Origin: Microbacterium rhizomatis
GTDB taxonomy: Bacteria; Actinomycetota; Actinomycetes; Actinomycetales; Microbacteriaceae
DNA length: 64,000 bases
Direction of reading: 5' to 3'
NCBI RefSeq assembly: GCF_008710745.1
Contig: NZ_VYSA01000001.1
Location: 1,116,001 to 1,180,000, forward strand
Shown here: piece by piece, positions 1 through 8,919 of the stretch
Numbering within the stretch: the stretch's first letter is position 1
How the letters are laid out: each line of letters begins with the position of its first letter
Program-made: the position numbers and the translations under genes
The notes under the pieces: generated by a model
The model's input: the letters and a program-made list of their open reading frames with translations, nothing else
Told to the model about the DNA's origin: nothing
Database searches by the model: none

Positions 1-1
1 C

Positions 2-361
2 TTCCCGGCTGCGTCGGTCTTCACTCCGCCCGCGGGGGTTTTCGTGGTGCTGGTCGACGGCGAGGGGCGTGACGTCGGCTGCGGCGGAATACGCCGTATC
101 GCGGACGACGGCGAAGACATCCGCTACGAGGTGAAGCACCTGTACCTGCGGCCCGAGACGCGCGGCCGCGGCTGGGGGCGCCTGCTGCTCGATGACCTGG
201 AGAGGCGGGCCAGGGACTGGGATGCCACGCAGCTCGTGCTCGACACCCATCACTCGCTCGAAGCTGCCGCGGGGCTGTACCGGTCGGCGGGTTTCGCCCT
301 GACCGAGCGGTTCAACGACAATCCGAACGCGACGCGGTGGTACGCCAAATCGCTCCGTTAG
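2..361 (+). CDS. GNAT family N-acetyltransferase, 5' partial
   Basis: Acetyl-CoA-dependent N-acetyltransferase of the GNAT superfamily; the substrate cannot be read from the sequence. The frame is open to the left edge, so the true start lies upstream; the GTG at 44 would cut into the core fold and is not preferred. Seen in order: strand HLYLRP, the acetyl-CoA pyrophosphate loop TRGRGWG (R-x-x-G-x-G type), the following helix GRLLLDDLERRA, and the C-terminal GLYRSAGFALTERF segment. About 120 residues are visible of a family that usually has about 150. It converges on the phosphatase gene with only 40 nt between them. Confidence 0.85.
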   Translation, partial: FPAASVFTPPAGVFVVLVDGEGRDVGCGGIRRIADDGEDIRYEVKHLYLRPETRGRGWGRLLLDDLERRARDWDATQLVLDTHHSLEAAAGLYRSAGFALTERFNDNPNATRWYAKSLR

Positions 362-401
362 CCGAGCGCATCGAAACGCGCTCCCCGCGGAGGAGGGCGA
401 C

Positions 402-1004
402 TCAGACCGGATAGATCTCGGGCAACCCTGTGCGCATCTCGACCGGCAGATGCGCGAGGTCGTTGTGGGACACGACAGTCCACGGGCCGCGATGCCGCTG
501 GGCGAGCACCGTCAATCCGCAGTGGGCCTGGTTCAGGGTCATCCAGCGCCAGTCCGGTGCCTGAAGCACCTCCCGCACGAACCAGGCGATCACGAAGTTG
601 TGCGTGATGAGAAGTTCATGCACGTCGCCCGGCTTGCGCACCAGGAACTCGCTGACCGCGTCGGCCATCTGGGCGCGCCCCGCCTCGATCTCCTCCTCGG
701 TGAACCCGCCGAAGAACGGTTCGAACACCGTGGGCGTCTCAGGCGTCATGCCCGTCGGCACGCAGTCGAACAGGAGCGCGGTCGGCTCGGGCGAGACCGA
801 CGGCAGGCGGTCGGCGACCGCGCGGGCGGTCTGGCTCGCCCGTTCCAGCGGCGAGTGCCACACGGCGTCCAGCGGAACACCGGAGAGCCGATCCGCCAGG
901 AGCGCTGCCTGGCGTCGGCCGCGCGGCGACAAGGGTCCGTCAGCCAGGCCGTACTCGGCGTCCTGGTGCTCGCCATGCCGCACGAGATACAGATAGTGCG
1001 TCAC
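402..1004 (-). CDS. Histidine phosphatase family protein (phosphoglycerate mutase-like)
   Basis: Branch-2 style histidine phosphatase of 200 residues, cytoplasmic; substrate unknown. The N-terminal phospho-acceptor motif LVRHGEH (His about residue 10) is present, followed by SPLERASQTARAVADRL with the phosphate-binding Arg, the FGGFTEEEIEAG acidic loop and the second catalytic His in LLITHNF. Length fits a compact SixA/CobC/GpmB-like enzyme. The start is GTG at 1004, with only a weak ribosome site; a TAGGCT box about 40 nt upstream could be the -10. The second-His motif (usually SHGG) reads THNF, a common variation among phosphatases of unassigned substrate. Confidence 0.85.
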   Translation of the reverse strand: MTHYLYLVRHGEHQDAEYGLADGPLSPRGRRQAALLADRLSGVPLDAVWHSPLERASQTARAVADRLPSVSPEPTALLFDCVPTGMTPETPTVFEPFFGGFTEEEIEAGRAQMADAVSEFLVRKPGDVHELLITHNFVIAWFVREVLQAPDWRWMTLNQAHCGLTVLAQRHRGPWTVVSHNDLAHLPVEMRTGLPEIYPV

Positions 1005-1103
1005 ACCAGCTCACTTCGTCGGGGGTTGCTCGCAGCATCCTCAGCCTACGACAGACCGATGAACACGCCATCGGGACTTGACGTCGGCCGCGCGAGCGGT
1101 ACG

Positions 1104-2153
1104 TTACTCGGCGGCGCGGGCGATGTCGGCCAGCTGCGCGCGGCTGAGGCGGACACCGATGCCCTGCACGAGCTCTTCGACATGCTGCGCCGCATAGGCG
1201 TTCACGATCGGAGCGGTCACGAGCTTCTGCGCGAGAAGCCATGCGACGGCCACCGCCGCGTCGGGCACACCCAGCTCAGTCCCGACCGCATCGAGCGCGC
1301 GCAACGTGCGACTCCCCCGCCTGTTCAGGCTCGCGGCGATCTGAGCACCGCGCACCGAGAGATTGACGCGGGTGCGAGCCCGGTGCCGACCGGAGAGGAA
1401 TCCGTGCTCCAAAGCGTGCGAGGGAGTGACGGCCATCGCCTGCGCGCCCGCGACCAGCCGCAGATCCGCGTCGAAGTCGTTGCGGCGCAGCACATTGAAG
1501 GGCACGTCCAGCACCATGATGCGCGGGAAGCCGGCTGATGCGAGGATGCGGGCCTCGACGAGCTGGGCCGCGGTATAGCCGACTGCTCCGAGTGCACGTA
1601 CCTTGCCCGCCTCGACGAGCCACTCGGCGGTGGCGAGCGTGTCTTCCAGCGCCGTCGTGCGGTCGGTTCCCGCGTCGAGGTAGAGCACGTCGATCCGGTC
1701 GGTGCGCAGGCGTGTGAGGGATGCCTCGACCGCGCGCACCAGGTTGACCGGCCCGAGTCCCGGGTTGTCGGGGTGTCCGCCGATGCGCACCGAGAGCACG
1801 ACGTCGTCGCGGAGTCCGCGCGAGTGCATCCATTGCCCGATGATGTGCTCGCTGCGACCGCCCGAGAAGCTGTCGGCGGTGTGCACGGCATTGCCGCCGA
1901 CCTCTGCGTACGTGTCCAGGATGTCGTGGCTCGACTCGAGATCCACGTTCCACCCGAACTCGGCGCCACCGATCATCAGGGGGAAGATCTCGAAGCCGGT
2001 CTCACCGAGCGCGACCCTGACGTTGTGCCCCACACCGGGACCTTGCACCGGAATCGGGGCCGAAGGGTGTGTCGCGGGGACGATGGGCGCGGTCTGGCTC
2101 GGCGGGATCGAATCCGACGATGATGCCGCCGGACCAACAGTGAAGAAAGCCAT
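1104..2153 (-). CDS. Aldo/keto reductase-like protein with degenerate active site
   Basis: Aldo/keto reductase fold, 349 residues. The start ATG at 2153 follows a G-rich ribosome site (GGGGGGTGGGAC); the frame is open a further 129 nt upstream but that part is not protein-like. Residues 1-45 are a Ser/Pro/Ala-rich extension, then the (beta/alpha)8 barrel follows with recognisable SLTRLRTDRIDVLYLD and AGKVRALGAVGYTAAQL segments. The family's catalytic tetrad Asp-Tyr-Lys-His is replaced: H91 (NAVHTADSF, for Asp), F96 (for Tyr), R123 (VVLSVRIGG, for Lys) and D160 (YLDAG, for His). Normal reductase chemistry is therefore unlikely; a binding or repurposed role is inferred. Confidence 0.75.
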   Translation of the reverse strand: MAFFTVGPAASSSDSIPPSQTAPIVPATHPSAPIPVQGPGVGHNVRVALGETGFEIFPLMIGGAEFGWNVDLESSHDILDTYAEVGGNAVHTADSFSGGRSEHIIGQWMHSRGLRDDVVLSVRIGGHPDNPGLGPVNLVRAVEASLTRLRTDRIDVLYLDAGTDRTTALEDTLATAEWLVEAGKVRALGAVGYTAAQLVEARILASAGFPRIMVLDVPFNVLRRNDFDADLRLVAGAQAMAVTPSHALEHGFLSGRHRARTRVNLSVRGAQIAASLNRRGSRTLRALDAVGTELGVPDAAVAVAWLLAQKLVTAPIVNAYAAQHVEELVQGIGVRLSRAQLADIARAAE

Positions 2154-2351
2154 GTCCCACCCCCCACGTCGATCCTTCGGAACGATCGTGTGTTCGTATA
2201 TTGCGCGCCCCCCGGCGCGTATTACGAGGGTAGGCCCGGACGGCTGGGGTTCCGGACATTGCGGCATCCAGTCGGTAAACATTGAATAACGCTTTCGTCA
2301 CGACGCGGTCGTTCCCGCGCGCGCGACGACGACGGCCAGGCCCGCAACGAC

Positions 2352-2388
2352 GGTTGCCCGCTCCCTCGTTACGAGGGAGCGGGCAACC
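2352..2388 (-). terminator. Terminator hairpin after pnp
   Basis: Perfect 18-bp inverted repeat (2352-2369 with 2371-2388) and a one-base centre, 26 nt beyond the pnp stop codon. No long T-run follows; the stem alone is very stable. Confidence 0.8.
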
Positions 2389-2414
2389 GGACAGGGCGGC
2401 GTGAGCCGCCGGGG

Positions 2415-4706
2415 TCAGCCTTCGGCGGGAGCCTCGGGACCCTGGCTGGCCGCGGCACGGCCCTCCTGATCCGCGGGCTCTTCGACCACGGGCTCGAGCG
2501 AGAGCTTGCCGCGGTCGTCGATCTTCGTGATCTTCACGAGGATCTTCTGTCCGACCGAGAGTACGTCTTCGACGTTCTCGACGCGCTTGCCGCCGGCGAG
2601 CTTGCGGACCTCGCTGACGTGCAGCAGTCCGTCCTTACCCGGCAGGAGCGACACGAACGCCCCGAAGGTCGCGATCTTGACGACCGTGCCGAGGAACTGC
2701 TCGCCGATCTCGGGGTTGGTCGGGTTGGCGATCGCGTTCACCTGCGCGCGGGCCGCCTCGGCCGAAGGGCCGTCGGTCGCGCCGATGTAGACGGTGCCGT
2801 CCTCTTCGATCGAGATCTGCGCGCCGGTCTCGTCCTGGATGGCGTTGATCGTCTTGCCCTTGGGGCCGATCAGCTCGCCGATCTTGTCGACCGGGATCTG
2901 GACGCTGATGACGCGAGGCGCCGTCGGAGCCATCTCGTCAGGGCCGTCGATCGCCGCGGTGAGCACACCGAGGATCGTGAGGCGAGCCTCGCGAGCCTGC
3001 TGCAGCGCGGCGGTCAGCACCGATGACGGGATGCCGTCGAGCTTCGTGTCGAGCTGGATCGCCGTGACGAATTCGCTCGTGCCGGCGACCTTGAAGTCCA
3101 TATCGCCCAGGGCGTCTTCCGCACCGAGGATGTCAGTGAGCGCCGCGTAGCGCGTCTGACCCTCGAACTGGTCGGAGACCAGGCCCATCGCGATACCGGC
3201 GACAGGCGCGCGCAACGGCACACCCGCGTTCAGCAGCGACAGGGTCGACGCGCAGACCGAGCCCATCGACGTCGACCCGTTGGAGCCGAGAGCCTCGGAC
3301 ACCTGGCGGATCGCGTACGGGAACTCCTCGCGGCTGGGCAGCACCGGAACGAGCGCGCGCTCGGCGAGGAAGCCGTGCCCGATCTCGCGACGCTTCGGGC
3401 TTCCCACTCGGCCGGTCTCACCGGTCGAGTACGGCGGGAAGTTGTAGTGGTGCATGTAGCGCTTGTGCGTCACCGGCGACAGCGAATCGATCTGCTGCTC
3501 CATCTTGAGCATGTTCAGCGTGGTGACACCCAGGATCTGGGTCTCTCCGCGCTGGAAGATCGCTGAGCCGTGCACGCGCGGGATGACCTGCACCTCTGCG
3601 TCCAGCGGACGGATGTCGGCCAGGCCGCGACCGTCCATGCGGACGCCCTCGGCGAGGATGCGTCCGCGGACGATCACCTTGGTGACCGACTTGTATGCGG
3701 CCGAGAACTCGAGCGTGGCGACGGCGGGCAGCTCCCCCGCCTCGACCGCGGCGACGAGCTCAGCCCTGACGGCATCCTTCAGTTCGTCATCGGCGTTCTG
3801 GCGCTGGATCTTGTCGGCGATCTGGTAGATCGGCACGAGCTTGTCGTATGCGCGACCGGCGACGAAGTCGTACGTCTGCTGGCTGTAGGGCAGGAAGACC
3901 GGGAATTCCTTGATCTCCTTGGCCGCGGTGTTGGCGACCACGTTCTGTGCGCCCACGAGCTGCTTGATGAAGGGCTTCGAGGCTTCGAGGCCTTCGGCCA
4001 CGACCTGCTCGTTGGGCTTGACGGCGCCCGCCTTGATGAGGTTCCAGCTGCCTTCGGTGGCTTCGGCCTCGACCATCATGATCGCGACGTCCTCGTTGCC
4101 ATCGGCATCCGTGATCACACGGCCCGCGACGATGAGGTCGAAGACGGCCTCTTCGAGCTGCGTGACGGTCGGGAACGCGATCCACTGATCGGCATGCTCG
4201 CCGTGACCGGGGATGAGCGCGAGGCGCACACCCGCGATCGGGCCGGAGAACGGCAGACCCGAGATCTGCGTCGACAGCGAGGCCGCGTTGATCGCAAGCG
4301 CGTCGTAGAACTCGCCGGGGGCGATCGACAGGACGGTGACGACGATCTGGACCTCGTTGCGGAGACCGTCGACGAACGACGGGCGGAGCGGGCGATCGAT
4401 CAGACGGCAGACCAGGATCGCCTCGGTCGAGGGGCGACCCTCACGGCGGAAGAACGAGCCGGGGATCTTGCCCGCCGCGTACGAGCGCTCTTCGACGTCG
4501 ACGGTCAGCGGGAAGAAGTCGAACCCTTCGCGAGGGTGCTTGCCGGCGCTGGTGGCCGACAGGAGCATCGTCTCCTCGTCGAGGTATGCAGCAACCGCTC
4601 CCTGAGCCTGCTGCGCGAGGCGGCCGGTTTCGAAGCGGATCGTGCGGGTGCCGAAGCGTCCATTGTCGAGGACGGCTTCGGCGGCGGTGATTTCAGGACC
4701 TTCCAA
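2415..4706 (-). CDS. pnp: Polyribonucleotide nucleotidyltransferase / guanosine pentaphosphate synthetase
   Basis: Phosphorolytic 3'-5' exoribonuclease, here of the actinobacterial type also called guanosine pentaphosphate synthetase (GpsI). 763 residues with two RNase PH-like cores (about 10-230 and 350-560), a KH domain ([21 protein letters not shown], with GPKGK) and a C-terminal S1 domain ([27 protein letters not shown]), then an acidic tail. The start is TTG at 4706: it gives the family N-terminus (L/M)EGPEIT and has AAGGAG seven bases upstream; the frame stays open to 4760 without protein-like sequence. Normally rpsO is immediately upstream; here it lies 17 kb away at 21.4 kb. Ends before a strong hairpin. 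Confidence 0.97.
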   Translation of the reverse strand: MEGPEITAAEAVLDNGRFGTRTIRFETGRLAQQAQGAVAAYLDEETMLLSATSAGKHPREGFDFFPLTVDVEERSYAAGKIPGSFFRREGRPSTEAILVCRLIDRPLRPSFVDGLRNEVQIVVTVLSIAPGEFYDALAINAASLSTQISGLPFSGPIAGVRLALIPGHGEHADQWIAFPTVTQLEEAVFDLIVAGRVITDADGNEDVAIMMVEAEATEGSWNLIKAGAVKPNEQVVAEGLEASKPFIKQLVGAQNVVANTAAKEIKEFPVFLPYSQQTYDFVAGRAYDKLVPIYQIADKIQRQNADDELKDAVRAELVAAVEAGELPAVATLEFSAAYKSVTKVIVRGRILAEGVRMDGRGLADIRPLDAEVQVIPRVHGSAIFQRGETQILGVTTLNMLKMEQQIDSLSPVTHKRYMHHYNFPPYSTGETGRVGSPKRREIGHGFLAERALVPVLPSREEFPYAIRQVSEALGSNGSTSMGSVCASTLSLLNAGVPLRAPVAGIAMGLVSDQFEGQTRYAALTDILGAEDALGDMDFKVAGTSEFVTAIQLDTKLDGIPSSVLTAALQQAREARLTILGVLTAAIDGPDEMAPTAPRVISVQIPVDKIGELIGPKGKTINAIQDETGAQISIEEDGTVYIGATDGPSAEAARAQVNAIANPTNPEIGEQFLGTVVKIATFGAFVSLLPGKDGLLHVSEVRKLAGGKRVENVEDVLSVGQKILVKITKIDDRGKLSLEPVVEEPADQEGRAAASQGPEAPAEG

Positions 4707-5081
4707 GAGGTCTCTCCTTCTTTTTTTTGACTCGCACGCCCGTGTGGCGAGCGAGTTCATGCGAAGGAGCAGGAACAGGCAGATATCGGCGCGCGCAAGG
4801 GTGCGCGAGGTGTGTGCCAGCGCTGGTCACCAGTAGAAATCCACCGCTCTCGCCGCGGTTCGCGCGAGATCGGGAGACCACCACAGGGGACCAGCTTCCT
4901 GCCGGCCTGCTCCGTGAGCTCATGTTCAATTGAGCGGATGCCCGAGGGCAACCCGACCAAGCCTATCAGCGGGAGTGATCGGCATCCCCGTGGGGCGTAT
5001 CGAGGTGATCGCGCCCCGCGCCAGGGGCCCGCCAGGGGCCCGCCCGTGCCGAAGCTCCGGCCTCCGCTTAAGCTGAGGGGT
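4707..5081. promoter_or_regulatory. Intergenic region between pnp and the DUF5302 gene
   Basis: 375 bases without a convincing gene. It must hold the divergent promoters of pnp (minus) and the DUF5302 gene (plus). The pnp side has an A-rich leader (eight consecutive A on the minus strand, 4721-4728) directly before its ribosome site. The plus side ends with TAAGCT at 5069-5074, seven bases before the ATG, a leaderless-type arrangement. An imperfect direct duplication CCAGGGGCCCG lies near 5022-5044. No known riboswitch or structured pnp autoregulation site was recognised. Confidence 0.5.
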
Positions 5082-5267
5082 ATGAGCACCGACGACAAGC
5101 CCACAGACGCCGCATCCGAAGAGATGAAGCGCAAGTTCAAAGAGGCGCTCGACAAGAAGAACGCCAAGCACCGCGAGGGCGAGGCTCACCTGGACGGCGA
5201 TTCGGTCGTCCACCAGTCGCACGGCCCCGCCGGCACGAAGCGGGAGTTCCGCCGCAAGAGCGGCTGA
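5082..5267 (+). CDS. DUF5302 family small protein
   Basis: 61-residue, highly charged cytoplasmic protein resembling the actinobacterial DUF5302 family, of unknown function. It begins MSTDDKPTDAASEEMKRKF and has a Lys/Glu-rich amphipathic helix (about 13-33), then a hydrophilic tail with HQSHGPAGTKREFRRKSG. No membrane segment or signal peptide. The ATG sits seven bases after a TAAGCT -10-like box without a clear ribosome site, suggesting leaderless translation. Confidence 0.8.
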   Translation: MSTDDKPTDAASEEMKRKFKEALDKKNAKHREGEAHLDGDSVVHQSHGPAGTKREFRRKSG

Positions 5268-5284
5268 TCCCCCTGGGACGACGG

Positions 5285-5315
5285 ATCGCCCGCCGCATCG
5301 GATGCGGCGGGCGAT
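5285..5315. terminator. Bidirectional terminator hairpin
   Basis: Perfect 15-bp stem (5285-5299 with 5301-5315) between the convergent DUF5302 and dctA genes; TCGTCTG follows on the plus strand. Probably serves both genes. Confidence 0.8.
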
Positions 5316-5329
5316 TCGTCTGTCTCGGA

Positions 5330-6796
5330 TCAGCGAGCGCTTCTCCCGGAGAGTTCCCGGTCGTTCGCCCGCTGCTCCTTCGCCTCGGCTTCGGAGATCG
5401 CGGCGTCTTCCAGGCCCTGCGTGCCGACAGCATCCTTCGCATCCGACATGCCGTCGTGGTCGTCGCCGGACAGTGTCGTCTCATCGAACGGCGACTGGCC
5501 CGACAGCACGGCCCGCGCCTGCGTCGCGTTGAACTGCTTCGTCCATGTTCCGATCAGCACGGTGGCCACGGCGTTGCCCGTGAAGTTCGTGATCGCACGA
5601 CCCTCGGACATGAAGCGATCGATGCCGACGATGACCCCGACCCCGTTGACCAGGTCGGGCCGGTACGCCTGGAGCCCGCCGGCCAGCGTCGCAAGACCCG
5701 CGCCGGTGACCCCCGCGGCGCCCTTCGACGCGATCACCATGAAGACCAGCAGGCCGATCTGCTCGGGAATCGACATCGGCACGCCCATCGCCGAGGCGAT
5801 GAAGAGGGATGCCATCGTCAGATAGATCGCCGTGCCGTCGAGGTTGAACGAGTAGCCGGTCGGAACGGTGATGCCGACGACGGGCTTGGCGACACCGAGG
5901 TGCTCCATCTTGGCGATGAGGCGGGGCAGCGCCGATTCGGACGAGGAGGTCCCGACGATCAGAAGGTACTCGCGGGCGAGGTACTTCATGAGGCTGAAGA
6001 TGTTGATCCGTGCCACCGCGAAGAGCAGCGTTCCGAGGATGCCGATGATGAACACTGCGCACGTGATGTAGAAGGCGATCATCAGCACGCCCAGGCTGAG
6101 GATCGCGGCGAAGCCGGTCTTGCCGACGACCGCGGCGATCGCTCCGAACGCCCCGAGCGGAGCCAGCCAGAGGATCATGCCGAGGATGCGGAAGACGAGC
6201 GATTGGAGGTTCTTGACGGCGGCCATGATCGGCTCGCCTTTCGAGCCCATCTGCTGCAGCGCGAAGCCGACGAGCAGGGCGATGAACAGCACCTGCAGCA
6301 CGCTCTCGCCGGTGAATGCTCCGAAGAAGGTCGCCGGGATGATCCCGAGAATGAATGCCTGCGTGGTCGTGGCTTCGCCCGTGCCGGCCCCCGAGTAGGT
6401 CACGCTCGTCATGTTCAGGCCCTCACCGGGGTGGATGAGGTTGCCCACGACCAGTCCGATCGCCAGGGCGAAGGTCGTCATGACCATGAAGTAGAGCAGT
6501 GCGAGGCCACCGATCTTGCCGACGGTGGCCGCTTTGGCGATCGACCCGACGCCGACGACGATGGTGCAGAAGATGATCGGAGCGATCATCATCTTGATCA
6601 GGGCGACGAAGCCCGTGCCGATGGGCTCGAGGGCCTTCCCCACATCCGGCCAGAGCAGGCCGACCGTCGCGCCCAGCACCACGGCGATGATCACCGCGAT
6701 GTACAGCCAGGTGTGCTTGTCCCAGGCCGTCTTGCCCCGGCGCCAGTTGTAGCCGGGGAGCTTGAAGCTCTGGGTGCGGGGAATCTGTAGAGCCAT
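5330..6796 (-). CDS. Dicarboxylate/cation (Na+ or H+) symporter, DctA/GltP type
   Basis: Secondary transporter of the DAACS family importing C4-dicarboxylates (succinate, fumarate, malate) or glutamate with cations; inner-membrane protein of 488 residues. About eight hydrophobic helices are visible, with family hallmarks: the serine-rich re-entrant hairpin GTSSSESALPRL, the NLDGTAIYLT helix and the C-terminal FTGNAVATVLIGTW. The start ATG at 6796 has GGAGG six bases upstream; the C-terminus is a charged tail. It is divergent from a CitA/DcuS-type sensor kinase and its response regulator, which likely control it in response to external dicarboxylates. Substrate choice rests on that context. 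Confidence 0.9.
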   Translation of the reverse strand: MALQIPRTQSFKLPGYNWRRGKTAWDKHTWLYIAVIIAVVLGATVGLLWPDVGKALEPIGTGFVALIKMMIAPIIFCTIVVGVGSIAKAATVGKIGGLALLYFMVMTTFALAIGLVVGNLIHPGEGLNMTSVTYSGAGTGEATTTQAFILGIIPATFFGAFTGESVLQVLFIALLVGFALQQMGSKGEPIMAAVKNLQSLVFRILGMILWLAPLGAFGAIAAVVGKTGFAAILSLGVLMIAFYITCAVFIIGILGTLLFAVARINIFSLMKYLAREYLLIVGTSSSESALPRLIAKMEHLGVAKPVVGITVPTGYSFNLDGTAIYLTMASLFIASAMGVPMSIPEQIGLLVFMVIASKGAAGVTGAGLATLAGGLQAYRPDLVNGVGVIVGIDRFMSEGRAITNFTGNAVATVLIGTWTKQFNATQARAVLSGQSPFDETTLSGDDHDGMSDAKDAVGTQGLEDAAISEAEAKEQRANDRELSGRSAR

Positions 6797-6933
6797 CGTT
6801 GCCTCCGAGTGAGTGGGACCTTCGTTGTCCACCGGGACGCGTCGCTCGCGTCTCGGCCTGCCTAGACTGTGAGGCACGACGGCCCCACCCACCGGGTTAC
6901 GGTCGTATTGGTCACGACAACGCGAGGACGCGG
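6797..6933. promoter_or_regulatory. Divergent promoter region, symporter / two-component system
   Basis: 137 bases separating the symporter start (minus) from the kinase start (plus). It must contain promoters for both and probably the response-regulator binding site. TAGACT at 6862-6867 is a plus-strand -10 candidate. No unambiguous operator palindrome was identified. Confidence 0.4.
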
Positions 6934-8208
6934 ATGGCGGTATCGGAGCGACGCGCGAGCGCAGCATCCCGCGTGTTCCTCGCCTTCCTCGGAGCCGTCG
7001 TGGTGATCACGGCCCTCCTGGTCGTCCTGCTCTCCTTCCAGGCGGAGGCCACCGAGCGCTCCCAGGCCGAAGCGCTGACGCTCGCGGTCGCGCGGACGAT
7101 CGCGGAGATGCCCGAGGTCGCCCAGGCCGTGCAGAGCGGGACGAATGCCACGGCGACCGCAGAGCTGCAGCCCATCGCCGAGCGGATCATGGCCGAGACA
7201 CCGATCGACTTCGTCACGATCATGACCACGGACGGCATCCGGCTGACGCATGCCGATCCCGCCGAGATCGGCAAGCGTTACATCGGCACGATCGAACCGG
7301 GCCTGGAGGGGCACGACCTGACCGAGGAGGCCAGCGGTACGCTCGGGCCCTCGCTTCGCTCACTGGTTCCGGTCATCTCGGAGGGCAGAGTGGTCGCGCT
7401 CGTGGCGGCGGGGATCACACTCGGGAGCGTCGGGAGCGCAATCCTGCGGCAGGTGCCGTTCGTGATCGCCGTCGCGGCCGCGCTGGCGGCAGTGGGGCTG
7501 CTGGCCGCATGGCTCGCCGGACGGTTCACCCGGCGCATCGCGGGCGACCTTCCGGCGAGCGCGGTGCGCGACGCCGTCTCGTCGTACGAATCCGTGCGCA
7601 CACTCGGGGAGGCGCTCCGCGCTCAGACCCACGAGCACGGGAACAGGATGCACACCGCCGTCGCGCTGATGGAACTCGGGCGGACCGAGGAAGCGATCGA
7701 ACTGCTGACCGAGACCGCGCGGTCCAGCCAGGAACTCGTCGATCGCGTGGTCGCCCGCGATGGCGATCCGACCGTCGCGGCACTGCTTCTCGGCAAAGCC
7801 GCTCAGGCGGCCGAGCGCGGCGTGGAGTGGATCGTGGAGATGCAGCCGGCGATCCCGCGCACCGCGCTCGGCGCCGTGGATGCGGTCTCGCTGGTGGGCA
7901 ACCTGGTCGACAACGCCATCGACGCCGCCGCCGCGGGCCCGGAGCCCCGGTGGGTGCGCGTGAGCATGGCCGAAGCGGGCGACGGCCGGATCGTCCTCGC
8001 CTTCAGCGACAGCGGCACGGGGGTCGCAGACGATATCCGCGACCGCATCTTCGAGCACGGTTTCAGTACCAAACCCGCGGGAGCCGATGGCCGCGGCGTC
8101 GGGCTCGCGCTCGTGCGCGCGATCACCGAGTCCGCCGGGGGCACACTCGAGCTCGCGGCCGATCCCACCACCTTCCGGGTGGAGCTTCCCGCCCAGGCGG
8201 CGCCATGA
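6934..8208 (+). CDS. Sensor histidine kinase, CitA/DcuS family
   Basis: Membrane sensor kinase of 424 residues for a small extracellular ligand, probably C4-dicarboxylate or citrate. Transmembrane helix 1 is near residues 15-38, an extracellular sensor of about 140 residues follows (including DFVTIMTTDGIRLTHADPAEIGK, typical of CitA-type PAS/Cache folds), then helix 2 (about 175-200). The phospho-acceptor region reads LRAQTHEHGNRMHTAV, as in CitA/DcuS kinases, and the ATPase domain has NLVDNAIDAA (N box), DSGTGV (G1) and GRGVGLALV (G2). The cytoplasmic PAS domain usual in this family appears to be missing: only about 35 residues separate helix 2 from the H box. Start ATG chosen so the protein begins directly before helix 1. 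Confidence 0.9.
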   Translation: MAVSERRASAASRVFLAFLGAVVVITALLVVLLSFQAEATERSQAEALTLAVARTIAEMPEVAQAVQSGTNATATAELQPIAERIMAETPIDFVTIMTTDGIRLTHADPAEIGKRYIGTIEPGLEGHDLTEEASGTLGPSLRSLVPVISEGRVVALVAAGITLGSVGSAILRQVPFVIAVAAALAAVGLLAAWLAGRFTRRIAGDLPASAVRDAVSSYESVRTLGEALRAQTHEHGNRMHTAVALMELGRTEEAIELLTETARSSQELVDRVVARDGDPTVAALLLGKAAQAAERGVEWIVEMQPAIPRTALGAVDAVSLVGNLVDNAIDAAAAGPEPRWVRVSMAEAGDGRIVLAFSDSGTGVADDIRDRIFEHGFSTKPAGADGRGVGLALVRAITESAGGTLELAADPTTFRVELPAQAAP

Positions 8209-8891
8209 TCAACGTCCTTGTCGTCGATGACGAGCATCTGACGCGTGAGCTGCACGGCGAGTACGTCGGCCGGCTTCCCGGCTTCCGGGTCGTCGCGGAA
8301 TGCGCCAACGCCCGCGCCGCCCTGATGGCCGTGCTCGAGACGCCGCCCGCCGAGGGGATCGACCTCGTGCTCCTGGACATGACGATGCCGGATGGGCACG
8401 GGCTCGATGTCGCCCGCCACATCCGTGCGCACGCCGCCGCCGTCGACATCATCGCCATCACCGGCGTGCGGGATGCCGAAGTGGTCCGGGCAGCGGTGGG
8501 CCTGGGCGTCGTGCAGTACCTCGTCAAGCCGTTCACCTTCGCCACGTTCCGCGAGCGCCTCGAGCAGTACGACGACTACCGCCGACGCATGACGGGCGCT
8601 GCCGGACCGGCGACGCAGGCCGAGATCGACGCGCTGCTCGGGTCGCTTCGTCCCGCGGCCGCTCCCGCACTGCCCAAAGGCGTCTCGGCCGCCACGCTCG
8701 AGCTCGTGGTGAGCGCTCTGAGCTCGGCGGCGTCGGCGCTCTCTGCCGCCGAGACCGCGGGACGGCTCGGGATGTCGCGGGTCGCGGCGCGCCGCTACCT
8801 CGAGTATCTCGCCGAAGCGGGGCGAGTGGATCGCACGCCCCGTTACGGGACGCCGGGGCGCCCCGAGACCGAGTACTCCTGGGTGCGCTGA
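8205..8891 (+). CDS. Response regulator, CitB/DcuR family
   Basis: DNA-binding response regulator, 228 residues, partner of the preceding kinase: its ATG overlaps the kinase stop (ATGA), so they are translationally coupled. The receiver domain (1-125) shows the acidic pocket VVDDE, the phospho-acceptor Asp in LVLLDMTMPDGHG, the Thr of IAITG and the Lys of YLVKPF. A linker leads to a C-terminal winged helix with SAAETAGRLGMSRVAARRYLEYLAEAGRV, characteristic of CitB-type regulators. It probably activates the divergent symporter gene. Confidence 0.92.
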   Translation: MINVLVVDDEHLTRELHGEYVGRLPGFRVVAECANARAALMAVLETPPAEGIDLVLLDMTMPDGHGLDVARHIRAHAAAVDIIAITGVRDAEVVRAAVGLGVVQYLVKPFTFATFRERLEQYDDYRRRMTGAAGPATQAEIDALLGSLRPAAAPALPKGVSAATLELVVSALSSAASALSAAETAGRLGMSRVAARRYLEYLAEAGRVDRTPRYGTPGRPETEYSWVR

Positions 8892-8919
8892 GCGCGGCGC
8901 CCCGCCTCCGCGCGGTCCG

